Positions 13,910 through 22,200 of a DNA stretch of 64,000 bases are shown piece after piece. Under the pieces are notes generated by a model, which was given only the letters and a program-made list of their open reading frames with translations, made no database searches and was not told the DNA's origin. Position 1 is the stretch's first letter. Every line of letters begins with the position of its first letter. A program made the position numbers and the translations under genes. Location: NCBI RefSeq assembly GCF_014898815.1, contig NW_026515507.1, forward strand, positions 186,001 to 250,000. The letters are read 5' to 3'. The DNA is from Panonychus citri. Taxonomy: Eukaryota; Arthropoda; Arachnida; Trombidiformes; Tetranychidae.

Positions 13910-15196
13910 TCAGGGATGAGGATGAATTTTAATATTCGCATCAAGAAATTCTTGATGTCGAGGGGTTAACTCTTCGAGTTGTTGGCTGCAGAGATGATTG
14001 AAAATGGTTGTAGCCTTGTTGCGACGGTTTTCTCGATAAGTCGCTCGGTTCGGGTTCAATGTTGTTGGAAAATTTTCTTGAGTAATTAATTCTCGGAGTG
14101 AGAATGGGAACCATTTTTTAATGTTCATTTTAATGTTTTCTTTTTCTTCTTCAGAAACACGAAGAAGTGGGTTAATCGCAGTATAGGGATTAACACGAGC
14201 ACCAACGTCAGGAGATAATCTAAGGGGAGAACATGGAAGATCGTAGTCGAACTTTCCTTCAGTTAATTTCAGCCATTCCTCGGAATCATTGATTAAATAA
14301 TGAGGAATGCGGGGATTTTTTCCTGAGTAATAAGTGGTGGGAGGACGAGAGGGAGCGGGATCATATTTATTGATCGGTGGGAACCCTATTTGTTGAGTAA
14401 ATTCTTCTTCTTCGGAGAGAGGAAGAGTGGGATCTTTGGATTTTAAAAAGGTTGTCCAAAAGCCTAATCTTAGATTAGTGTGAGATCTGATTGCTACATC
14501 AGATAGTCGAGGGTCTTCAGGGTTTTCTTCCTTGTTTAATAACAAACAAGCATAAAGTTCGAACTTTTGTTCTGAATCGAACTCATGGGAAGAATAAATA
14601 ACTTGGGGAGTTGGAGCTGATCTGATATGAGGAGGGATGAAATTGATTAGTCTTTTCGGAAGAATAGAAGTTAATTCCTTTACTGAGGAACCATAGTGGA
14701 AATTTGGGTTAGATTCTAAATCTACTTCTTCTCTGAAAAGTCCAAGACGACATTCAGATTCGTGTTGATTTAGAAGGTTGGGACTGATCGCTTTAGAACA
14801 CATAGTGTATCGACAATTAAACTTACAATTTCGATAATCAATGTAAGTTTTCGAATGGGAGATCGAACTATATGTTGGATAATCATCTATGGATGAAAAT
14901 CTTTTTAAACAAGAAGGGAAAAGACAAATGAATTTATTTGGTTTCGAGGGTGGACTTAATTGTAAAATTGCAATTAGATTTTGTATAAAGATAATACAAT
15001 TGGTACAGTACCAATTCTTGCAAAAATCACATTCGACGGGAATGAGACAAATTTGTTCACAAAATGAACATCTAATCTTATCGATGAAATTGATTAATTC
15101 ATCATGGGAGACGGAAGCTTTAGAAATACCTTTAGGTATCTTGGGGAGAGGAATCGAGTAAATTGAATTATCTTGGTAAAGATTAAGAAAATTTTC
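13910..15196 (-). CDS. Extra ORF, middle part: RING-like and TRAF-type zinc finger protein
   Basis: Open frame of 428 codons. It begins just after an in-frame TGA at 15197-15199, and its first Met is codon 132 (14803), inside the zinc-finger region, so the true start must be further upstream in another frame. Cysteines at codons 43, 46, 56, 59, 64 and 67 form C-x2-C-x9-C-x2-C-x4-C-x2-C, followed by a Cys pair at 91 and 96. This resembles a RING finger with Cys in the usual His position. Cys 128 and 133 with His 145 and Cys 149 (HESEC) give a TRAF-type finger. The remaining 280 residues are charged and proline-containing with no family I recognise. A ubiquitin-ligase or protein-binding role would be inference. 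It is not a recognisable env: no signal peptide, membrane helix or fusion peptide is visible. Confidence 0.5.
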   Translation of the reverse strand, partial: ENFLNLYQDNSIYSIPLPKIPKGISKASVSHDELINFIDKIRCSFCEQICLIPVECDFCKNWYCTNCIIFIQNLIAILQLSPPSKPNKFICLFPSCLKRFSSIDDYPTYSSISHSKTYIDYRNCKFNCRYTMCSKAISPNLLNQHESECRLGLFREEVDLESNPNFHYGSSVKELTSILPKRLINFIPPHIRSAPTPQVIYSSHEFDSEQKFELYACLLLNKEENPEDPRLSDVAIRSHTNLRLGFWTTFLKSKDPTLPLSEEEEFTQQIGFPPINKYDPAPSRPPTTYYSGKNPRIPHYLINDSEEWLKLTEGKFDYDLPCSPLRLSPDVGARVNPYTAINPLLRVSEEEKENIKMNIKKWFPFSLRELITQENFPTTLNPNRATYRENRRNKATTIFNHLCSQQLEELTPRHQEFLDANIKIHPHP

Positions 15197-15328
15197 TCAC
15201 GAATCATTTTTTCATATTTGATTCTAATGTTTTAAAATTCTCACGTTTTGATCTAACTAATTGTTGAACTTCACGAAATTTTTCAATTGAGAGATGTTTA
15301 GGTAAATCGGCAGGAAGAGGCTGGAAAT

Positions 15329-15787
15329 TTATTGGGTAAATGAAGGATATTGATTCGGTTTCGGGTATTTTTCAGGGTAACTAGTTGATGGCATGAAATA
15401 AGAAGTACTTGGACGATTTACGACATTACCTTTTTCCATGTTGGTTCTGAGGGTTATTTTCTTTGGGTGAGATGAACAATTTGAATCTAAAGATTCGATG
15501 GAGATGGAACGTTTTCTAGTTGAGGGTTGATGAACAATCGGAGAGTCAAAGTTAACAGTTTTTATTTGGAGATCCTTAGAGGGATTAACAGGAGAATCAG
15601 TTCTAATAAGGTAACAGGGAAATTCAGTTGTAGGTGGTTTTCCAGGGGGACCAGGTCGATAGTTAATAATTTCAGTTTCTTCTTCACTTTCACTTTCACA
15701 AAGAGAACGGTAAAAATGTTGTTGAGCACGATGATGAGCCGATGATACACTAAGAGGTGTAGGTGAAGTTGATTGATTTTTATCCAT
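15329..15787 (-). CDS. Extra ORF, N-terminal part: Ser/Pro-rich, unknown
   Basis: The ATG at 15787 opens a frame of about 152 codons. The open frame extends 41 codons further upstream, but that part is a hydrophobic, low-complexity leader I consider non-coding. The protein is rich in Ser, Thr, Pro and charged residues, with an acidic ESESEEE stretch and a basic RKRS patch, and looks disordered. Directly after its stop another frame (15199-15345) stays open with a charged helical segment. That in turn runs into the RING frame, so these pieces look like one protein split by frameshifts. No known domain is visible. Confidence 0.4.
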   Translation of the reverse strand: MDKNQSTSPTPLSVSSAHHRAQQHFYRSLCESESEEETEIINYRPGPPGKPPTTEFPCYLIRTDSPVNPSKDLQIKTVNFDSPIVHQPSTRKRSISIESLDSNCSSHPKKITLRTNMEKGNVVNRPSTSYFMPSTSYPEKYPKPNQYPSFTQ

Positions 15788-16029
15788 TTCGAGGATAATG
15801 ATGACAATGATGATAAAATTTGGCTTTTTTAATTGAGAGAGAAAGTTAATCAAATGATGATTAAGATGAAAAATGGCGAGAAAAAGCACTTGAAGATGAT
15901 TAATAGTCACTTCCGTTTAAGTTGACACTTAAGAGGGTAAGACTAATATATAGCTGAAGCTATTTTACTCTTTTAATCAAAATGATTAATTAAACAAAAA
16001 TTTGTAACAATTAGAGTAATTGAAGATGA

Positions 16030-16326
16030 TTAAGAAGATGAGATGAAACAATTAACTTGATTAAGTAAATTTAAACAAAAGAAAATTCTAGAGAAAATTT
16101 CACTTTGAATAATTAGAACATCTAAGATGTGAACATTACTTGACCAAAGGGTTGACTGAACAAAGACAATGGTGTGAGGCGGGTAATTGTCATTAGTGGA
16201 AGTAGCGCCATAGGTGTAGAGAGGGTGAATTTTTAAAAGAGAATAGAATTTTTTAAAGAGAATAGAATTTTTGGTAAATTCGATTCTATTGTTAACTTCG
16301 TCAATATAGATTAGATTTAATCTCAA
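16030..16326 (-). CDS. Small open frame after ORF 16356-16841, unknown
   Basis: A 98-codon frame on the element's strand that starts with TTG, so it is probably the continuation of a broken longer frame. It is hydrophobic towards the C-terminus. I recognise no family, and it may be non-coding. Confidence 0.2.
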   Translation of the reverse strand: MRLNLIYIDEVNNRIEFTKNSILFKKFYSLLKIHPLYTYGATSTNDNYPPHTIVFVQSTLWSSNVHILDVLIIQSEIFSRIFFCLNLLNQVNCFISSS

Positions 16327-16355
16327 ATTTTTATCATTATAGTGATTGGGATAAT

Positions 16356-16841
16356 TTAAAAAGAAAAATAATTAATTTTGATTTTATCACTATAGTGATT
16401 TAAAGGATTATTAAGATAATTAAAATTAAAAGGAGGCAGATTTTCATTGTCATTTGTCAACAATGAAAGAAAATATAAAATAAAAACATTCTTGTTTCTT
16501 AATTGTTGCCTTGTCAAAACTTTGTTTTGATTGTTAACAATTAACTTTTCTTGATTAATTATCTGTTGATCAGATGTTTGGTATTTGCGCTTTGATTTAG
16601 TTTTTTGAGTATTATCATTAGAGTGATTTTCAATTAGTTGATTGTCTAAATCATAATTAGTTGATTGAGGGAAATTTTGAAGAAAATCATTTAAATTTCT
16701 ATCTTGATTAGCATCAATTGGATTGATTAAATCTTCAGTAGAAAATGAATCTTGGTCATTAAAATTGTTTTCATTAATATCACGAAGTGATTCAAACTGT
16801 TGATTACTAATTAACTCGATTTCAGGAATTGAAATCTTCAT
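16356..16841 (-). CDS. Asn/Gln-rich small ORF directly after integrase, unknown
   Basis: A true ATG at 16841 lies 45 bases beyond the integrase stop. The 161-residue product is rich in Asn, Asp, Gln and Ile, with a basic KSKRK patch in the middle. Its early SLRDIN string also occurs near the start of Gag. Two copies of the 16-bp palindrome described under findings lie within it or at its edge. I recognise no domain. Its position matches that of env in errantiviruses, but no signal peptide or membrane anchor is seen. Confidence 0.35.
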   Translation of the reverse strand: MKISIPEIELISNQQFESLRDINENNFNDQDSFSTEDLINPIDANQDRNLNDFLQNFPQSTNYDLDNQLIENHSNDNTQKTKSKRKYQTSDQQIINQEKLIVNNQNKVLTRQQLRNKNVFILYFLSLLTNDNENLPPFNFNYLNNPLNHYSDKIKINYFSF

Positions 16842-16885
16842 TTTCTAAAATGAGTCAGGATTAAAGAAATTATCTCTAAGAGATC

Positions 16886-19009
16886 TCATTGAGGATTAAT
16901 TTTTCCAGAATATTTCTTTGTATTAGAAACATTGCAAGTGAATAAGTTAAAATTGGAAGAATCAAGTAACAATAATGCACCTTTCTTTAATCCGCAAACT
17001 AAGTAGGGACCATGATACTTGTTTCTTAGTTTCTTTGAAAGGGTTGAGTCTACAGATTCATTTTTTACGAGAAGATAATCTCCTATGTGGTAAGGGGATT
17101 GAGGATGAAGAGCTTTAGTTCTGTTAATCTGATAGAGTTGTTGAGCTTTAAGCCTGGCATAGGCAATTTTTCTTGCTTCTGTTATATTCACAGGGGAATT
17201 GTGGTTGATTGACAAATAATTGTCAAGGGGTTTATTTGGCTCGCGACCAAAGACAAGATAATATGGAGAAAATCTTGTTATTTTATGCACAGAGGCATTA
17301 ATGGCATAAAGAGAAGCTTGAAGAGCAGGGATTAGATTTTTAGTACCTTTAGTACACACATACGTTCGTAGACGTTCAGCAATGGTTCGATTGCATCTTT
17401 CTACAATACCTTGGGATTGAGGATGATATGAAGTACTTGTATCATGAATGATTCCATTCTTATTCATGAATTTAGAAAATTCTTCGGAGGTAAAATTAGA
17501 ACCTAAATCAGTTTGGATATGAGTGGGAAATCCAAAGAGATTGAAGAATTGAGATAAAAAGTTGATCACTGTTGTAGCAGTTTGGTTTAAAGTTAATTTT
17601 GCATAGACAAAACGAGAAAGCACATCGACGATAACCAATATGTATTTCTTTGAACTACCAACTAAAATTGGTCCTTGGACATCAAGTTCGAAGCGTTGAA
17701 AGATTTCCTTAGGAATAGGCTTCGCAGCGGGATCAACATAGATGATATTTGAGGGCTTGGTTAGGTTACATGCTAAACAATTTTCACATAACTTTTTTAC
17801 TTCATCGTAAAGGTATTTGCACCAAAAGCGGCGGGCAATGTTTAGATAAGTTTTCTCCGTGGCAAAATGTCCACCAAGAGGAGATTCATGTTCGTGCTTA
17901 AATATTTCTATCAAAATATCAGGATCAATGACTAAACGAGTTCCGAATGGAGTTCGGGAATCTTTTCGATACAAGAGATTATCTCTTAAAACGTATCTTT
18001 TTGATGCAATTGAATTTGGATCATCTAATTGAGAGATGATTAACTTTATGTCCGAATTGTTTTCTTGACATTTACGAACTTTTTCCTTCCAAAGGGAAAA
18101 TTCGGAATTGGATGAATTTGAGGTTGGATTTATATGGGCAACTTCAGTTGCAGTTGAATATAGAATTAAGGGAGGTTCTTTAAATTGATTGTAATCCAAC
18201 AATTGGGATTCGAAAGAAATGTTAATTAGATTAAGACCAATATCGTAATAGCGATGATTAGAAGGGTCTTCAATATATTCAATTAAGAAAATTTTATCGA
18301 GAAATTCTTCCTCGGGGTCGATGATTTTACGATGATCCCATTCTGATTGGTATCGGGAAAAACAATCAGGGGGATGAGTTGCACCTTTTTTATAAATTAC
18401 GGTAAAATTATATGCAGAAAGCATAATTGACCATCTTTGCAATCTTGAATTCTTAAAATTAATTTTGGTTAGTTGACAGAGTGCATGGTGATCTGTCTCA
18501 ATGAGGAAATGTTCACCATCAAGGTAATGGTTGAATTTGTAAACACCAACGAGAATAGCGAGTAATTCTTTCTCGGATACAGAATAATGTAATTGATGTT
18601 TTAAAAGTTTTTGAGAAAAAAATGAAATTGGAAGCCAATCTCTTACTGATTCAATGGGAGTATCAGGGTTGAAATCTTCAGATTTATCGTCTTCTTGAAG
18701 AAGAATTCCACCAACAGCAACATCAGAAGCGTCGACAGAAATTTTTCGGCGGAGTTTTGGATTAAAATGTACCAATAACGTAGTGTTAATTAAAGATGAT
18801 TTCAGAGAATCAAGAGCTTTATCAGCTTGTAGAATTTTAAATTTTCTCTCCTTGGAGATTAATCGGTACAGGGGAGCGGCGATAGATGAATAATTTTTTA
18901 TGTACCTACTAAAATAATTGTAGCATCCTAATAGGGACTGTAATTCGCGAACACTTTTTGGATAGCGAAGATTAATTGGCTTGAACCTTTTTAGGTCGGA
19001 CGGATTCCT
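16886..19009 (-). CDS. pol: Pol: RNase H and integrase
   Basis: Open frame of 707 codons, open from just after a TGA at 19010-19012, with no start Met because it is the interior of pol. Counting from codon TTG 18775: RNase H has Asp 15 (DASD), Glu 68 (EKELLA) and Asp 95 (ETDH). The integrase zinc domain has His 296, His 303, Cys 333 and Cys 336. The catalytic core has Asp 365 (FELDVQGP), Asp 423 (QTDLGSN) and Glu 459 (GIVERCNR), the last two exactly 35 residues apart. A GPY/F module (KYHGPYLV) sits near the C-terminus. All catalytic residues are present. RNase H removes the RNA template, and integrase inserts the cDNA. The frame is separated from the RT frame by a break near 19000-19070. Confidence 0.92.
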   Translation of the reverse strand, partial: RNPSDLKRFKPINLRYPKSVRELQSLLGCYNYFSRYIKNYSSIAAPLYRLISKERKFKILQADKALDSLKSSLINTTLLVHFNPKLRRKISVDASDVAVGGILLQEDDKSEDFNPDTPIESVRDWLPISFFSQKLLKHQLHYSVSEKELLAILVGVYKFNHYLDGEHFLIETDHHALCQLTKINFKNSRLQRWSIMLSAYNFTVIYKKGATHPPDCFSRYQSEWDHRKIIDPEEEFLDKIFLIEYIEDPSNHRYYDIGLNLINISFESQLLDYNQFKEPPLILYSTATEVAHINPTSNSSNSEFSLWKEKVRKCQENNSDIKLIISQLDDPNSIASKRYVLRDNLLYRKDSRTPFGTRLVIDPDILIEIFKHEHESPLGGHFATEKTYLNIARRFWCKYLYDEVKKLCENCLACNLTKPSNIIYVDPAAKPIPKEIFQRFELDVQGPILVGSSKKYILVIVDVLSRFVYAKLTLNQTATTVINFLSQFFNLFGFPTHIQTDLGSNFTSEEFSKFMNKNGIIHDTSTSYHPQSQGIVERCNRTIAERLRTYVCTKGTKNLIPALQASLYAINASVHKITRFSPYYLVFGREPNKPLDNYLSINHNSPVNITEARKIAYARLKAQQLYQINRTKALHPQSPYHIGDYLLVKNESVDSTLSKKLRNKYHGPYLVCGLKKGALLLLDSSNFNLFTCNVSNTKKYSGKINPQ

Positions 19010-19027
19010 TCACCGAAACCAAATGTC

Positions 19028-20086
19028 CTAATAATAAAATTTCGGTTTGACCAAAATGGCATTTTCTGGTTTTACCTTTAAATTATAATGACGAAGACGA
19101 TCCATTACTAGGCGAGTATTAGCAATTAAATCATCAAAAGTAGTTCCAACTACAGGGATGTCATCAAAATAACCGATACACTTAGTGTATTGAAGTCCTT
19201 CCAGAACTTTATTCATAAATCTCTGGAAAATAAATGGAGCACCAGCAAGTCCCATGGGGAGTCTTTTGTACTGGTATTTGCCATCCGGGGTGACAAAAGC
19301 GGTTTTCTCTCTTTCAGAGGGAGGCAATTCGATTTGGTGATAGCCTTGGGCTAAATCGAAAAGGTTAAAAAATTTTCCACCTCGAACGACTTCCAAACAA
19401 TCGTCGATTCGTGGCATGGGATGTCTCGGAATTTTCGTGAGACGATTTAATAAACGGTAATCTGTTACCATTCGGTAAGATCCATCTGAGCGAGGGACTA
19501 AGAGAGAGGGAGCACCACCAAGAGCGTCCGATGATTCTATCAAATCGTGTTGGATCATGTCGTTGATAATTTCTTTAAAAACACCACGACGATGAATGTT
19601 GCAATTGTAGGGTTTTTGATATGGGATAACTTGATCCTCGAGTTCAATTTTAACGGGACATATTGATGAGGGAACGAAACCAAGATCGTGTTTATGAGCA
19701 CTGAAAATGTCTTGGTATTGATCAAATAGATCGAGTAATTGTTGTTGTTGGGATGGATCGAGATCTGGGTTGATTCTTGATTTGATTTTTTCAAAAAATG
19801 GTTGAATTTTAACTTCACGAACTTCTTGAGCACTAGTAAAGTCACAGCGAGCAATTAATGAGTTTTGAGGGAATTCTTTAGAATTAGGGATTTTCACGAG
19901 ATTGGAATTATGACCGGAATTGTTAATTGAGGGAGAATTTGAGTCCAAAATGTAGTCGGAAGAAGCATTGCCAGTTACTTTAATACAAGATTCAATAAGA
20001 TGCTCAGTTTCTTGAGGAGTACAAAATCTAAAATAAAAGTCAGGGCTGGTTAATTCTTCAGAATTGGGACTTTCTTGACGGTGATG
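19028..20086 (-). CDS. pol: Pol: reverse transcriptase
   Basis: Open frame of 352 codons between a TAA at 20087-20089 and a stop at 19028. Counting from codon TTG 19948, RT palm motifs follow in order: VTDYRLLN near 161-168, FDLAQGYHQI with catalytic Asp 198, LPMGLAGAPF near 230-239, and the YFDD box at 260-263. This is the Ty3/Gypsy RT pattern. The C-terminal thumb (LGHLVS motif) is found in a different frame just downstream, which places a frameshift close to 19065 and a second near 19000. The copy therefore cannot yield an intact RT-RNase H-integrase polyprotein as read here. Confidence 0.92.
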   Translation of the reverse strand, partial: HHRQESPNSEELTSPDFYFRFCTPQETEHLIESCIKVTGNASSDYILDSNSPSINNSGHNSNLVKIPNSKEFPQNSLIARCDFTSAQEVREVKIQPFFEKIKSRINPDLDPSQQQQLLDLFDQYQDIFSAHKHDLGFVPSSICPVKIELEDQVIPYQKPYNCNIHRRGVFKEIINDMIQHDLIESSDALGGAPSLLVPRSDGSYRMVTDYRLLNRLTKIPRHPMPRIDDCLEVVRGGKFFNLFDLAQGYHQIELPPSEREKTAFVTPDGKYQYKRLPMGLAGAPFIFQRFMNKVLEGLQYTKCIGYFDDIPVVGTTFDDLIANTRLVMDRLRHYNLKVKPENAILVKPKFYY

Positions 20087-20114
20087 TTATATTCATAACC
20101 ATCAGAAATTATTT

Positions 20115-20867
20115 TCATGTAATAAACAGCAAATGCATGCAAGCAAAAAATTGGTTCGAAATCTTGACAGATTTGGAACTTAATAATTCAGTCTCATCCA
20201 TTTCATTGTGTTTGATGAGCGCGTAAGCAAAACCAATAGAGTCCACATATGCACCTGCAGCAATACCTTTTAGGCTTCGATTAACTTTAGTTATATGAGC
20301 CTGAAGTTGATTAGCCAATTTAGCGTCAATAACGCAAGCAGAAGCGCCAGTATCGACCAATACTTTTCCTTCCTTAACTCGAGATTTATCAGGGGTACAA
20401 AGAGTTAAGTTGACTTGGGGCATGTGATTTACACCACAATTACCGAGTTGAGATAGTTGTTTTATATCTCTAGATATCGCGAATCCAACAGATTTATTTC
20501 GGTAACCATCTTGAATTGGTTCAGGGGGAGTGGGAGGTCTAACTTCAACTTGGGAAGAATTGGGAAAAATCTGAGGAACAGGAACAATAGTGTTAATTGG
20601 ATTAACCTGATGAATTGGTTCTTGGTTTACCACAGTGGTAAGATTAGCGGAGGCAGCATTTTGTTGAGTCTGGTTAAAATTTCTTGGATAACCAGTGTTT
20701 GATTTGGGGGGTATAATTCCAGCGGCTTCTTGAGCTTTTCGATAAGCCAATTTAAGACAATTTTCAATTGTGTGATTGTCTTTCTTGCAATAATTGCAAA
20801 ATTTTACATCTTTAGATGTTGAGGAATCAGTTCTTTTTTGATTTTGATTATTTTGAGGTTTACTCAA
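20115..20867 (-). CDS. Nucleocapsid zinc knuckle and aspartic protease
   Basis: A CCHC zinc knuckle lies at residues 24-37 (C-x2-C-x4-H-x4-C, starting CNYC). It is followed by a Pro/Asn-rich linker, then a retropepsin core with VDTGASA at about 171-177. The first codon in this span is TTG. The frame is actually open about 30 bases further up, overlapping the 3' end of gag in the +1 frame, so it needs frameshifting, or gag has a lost base. The protease C-terminus is incomplete in this frame: the segment after the stop at 20115 continues in another frame, and RT opens in a third. The knuckle binds element RNA, and the protease would mature the polyprotein. Confidence 0.85.
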   Translation of the reverse strand: MSKPQNNQNQKRTDSSTSKDVKFCNYCKKDNHTIENCLKLAYRKAQEAAGIIPPKSNTGYPRNFNQTQQNAASANLTTVVNQEPIHQVNPINTIVPVPQIFPNSSQVEVRPPTPPEPIQDGYRNKSVGFAISRDIKQLSQLGNCGVNHMPQVNLTLCTPDKSRVKEGKVLVDTGASACVIDAKLANQLQAHITKVNRSLKGIAAGAYVDSIGFAYALIKHNEMDETELLSSKSVKISNQFFACMHLLFIT

Positions 20868-21978
20868 TTTTGAGACAAAATTTGTCGGTGGTTTTCATTG
20901 TTTTTGTTTTTGTTTTGTTTCTATTTTGATCTAATTTAAAATCAAAATGTTTCTTTGTTAGATAATTATAAATTCTAACCTTGTCGTCGTTCATGCCCAA
21001 ATTGTAAATTTCATCTCGGATGTAACGGGGAATGTGATCCAAAATGAGGGCCAAAAGAATTTTATCTGGGGTTGGACCATAAGCTTTATTTGTTAGTCGC
21101 TTCATGTCCGAAAAGAATTTCTCAGGGTGGAATTCAGGGTTGAACCTACAGGTTCTGAGCTCAAAATCAGCAGAATATTGAGATTCGGGGGTTCTCAATT
21201 TCTCGAAAAGGGCAGCAACATAATCATTATAATCTTTTATATGATCAAGACCAATAGCACTGGACTTAATCTCATGCGCCATGGATTTTTGTAATAGTCG
21301 AAGACGGGTGGGGTCATCAACATTTTCGTTAATTAAACGATCTCTTGTTTTTACTAACCAAGAGTATTGATCCTCTCCTGATTTGAATTCAGGGACATGA
21401 GGGTCAGCCTTTAATTGTTTAACAATTTCAAGGAAATTCACTGGGGTGAAATTTTCGTTAGAGATGGTAGATGGAGAGATGGATGGAGTAGGTGGATCAA
21501 TTATATTGGCACCATAAGTGTTTAAAATATTTTTAATTTTGTTTAAAACACTGAGAGAAAGAGGGATTGAATAAAGTTGATCATGGGACAATTTAATTAT
21601 TGTCTCATCATCACGACCAATATTTTTAAGAAAAATTTGAATCTCAGATTCCGAGATGTTAGCACCACGAAATTCAAGAATCCATTCAGGGATTTTTTGA
21701 TTTTTAATTTCATCAACTGAAATATCAGCAATGTCTTCAGGAGAAACAGTTTCACCAAGAAGGAGGAAATTTGTAGTCACAACATCCAAAAGTTTTTTGT
21801 GATGAAGGGAACGAATTGGAAGGGAAGCATTCCATTGTTCAAAAAGAACAAGAGTTTCTTGATAATTTATATCTCTAAGAGATTTTGTTTTTTCAATGTT
21901 AGTGGTAGAAACACGTGTTGGTGGTCTAACCATAACGGGAGTTGAGAGAAGGATCTGTTTCAGGAATGATGGTATCAT
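20860..21978 (-). CDS. gag: Gag capsid protein
   Basis: A true ATG at 21978 opens 372 codons downstream of the primer site. The C-terminal half carries the retrotransposon gag pattern: a predicted helix bundle with SWLVKTRDRLI, a QLKADP segment, YSADFELRTCRFNPEFHPEKFF and a trailing basic tail. The tail is immediately followed, in another frame, by the zinc knuckle. It would form the particle shell. A short basic ORF upstream (21987-22088) may be the displaced true N-terminus. The SLRDIN string near residue 33 is echoed in the small ORF after integrase. Confidence 0.85.
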   Translation of the reverse strand: MIPSFLKQILLSTPVMVRPPTRVSTTNIEKTKSLRDINYQETLVLFEQWNASLPIRSLHHKKLLDVVTTNFLLLGETVSPEDIADISVDEIKNQKIPEWILEFRGANISESEIQIFLKNIGRDDETIIKLSHDQLYSIPLSLSVLNKIKNILNTYGANIIDPPTPSISPSTISNENFTPVNFLEIVKQLKADPHVPEFKSGEDQYSWLVKTRDRLINENVDDPTRLRLLQKSMAHEIKSSAIGLDHIKDYNDYVAALFEKLRTPESQYSADFELRTCRFNPEFHPEKFFSDMKRLTNKAYGPTPDKILLALILDHIPRYIRDEIYNLGMNDDKVRIYNYLTKKHFDFKLDQNRNKTKTKTMKTTDKFCLKIE

Positions 21979-21986
21979 CCTCTGAT

Positions 21987-22088
21987 TCAGAGATTTAGAT
22001 GAGAACGGCGAGTAGCCTTTGCAGCTTTAGCAGCACGAGCGTTTGCGACACGTTTCGCAGCAGCGAGTTTAGATTTTTTAGGAGGCAT
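21987..22088 (-). CDS. Short basic leader ORF upstream of gag
   Basis: ATG at 22088, 33 codons, very rich in Lys, Arg and Ala (starts MPPKKSKLAAAKR). It ends a few bases before the gag start in a different frame. It is the first ATG after the primer site, so it is either a small upstream ORF or the original N-terminus of Gag, cut off by an indel. Basic stretches of this kind can act as nuclear or nucleolar signals, which is inference here. Confidence 0.4.
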   Translation of the reverse strand: MPPKKSKLAAAKRVANARAAKAAKATRRSHLNL

Positions 22089-22178
22089 GATGAAATTAGA
22101 ATTTAGGGGAATAATTCAATAGAATTAGGGAGAGCACAAGAAACGTAAGGGAAAATTGAAGAACACAAAACAATTAGC

Positions 22179-22197
22179 AATCCTGCCTGGGTCGCCA
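22179..22197 (-). promoter_or_regulatory. Primer-binding site, arginine-tRNA-like
   Basis: Three bases downstream of the 5' LTR the minus strand reads TGGCGACCCAGGCAGGATT, starting with the TGG that pairs with a tRNA CCA end. Its complement fits the T-arm and acceptor of a tRNA ending GGGTCG-CCA. The first eight bases equal those of the arginine-tRNA primer site of the mdg1/412 elements. The specific tRNA is inferred from that likeness. Confidence 0.75.
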
Positions 22198-22200
22198 ATT

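Noticed and set aside
14889..15161. Plus-strand frame with an ATG inside the retrotransposon
   Set aside because: It is the antisense of the RING-like region, where the cysteine pattern supports the minus strand.
12826..16885. Envelope gene of an errantivirus
   Set aside because: The location fits, but no signal peptide, furin-like site, fusion peptide or membrane anchor is visible in the ORFs there.
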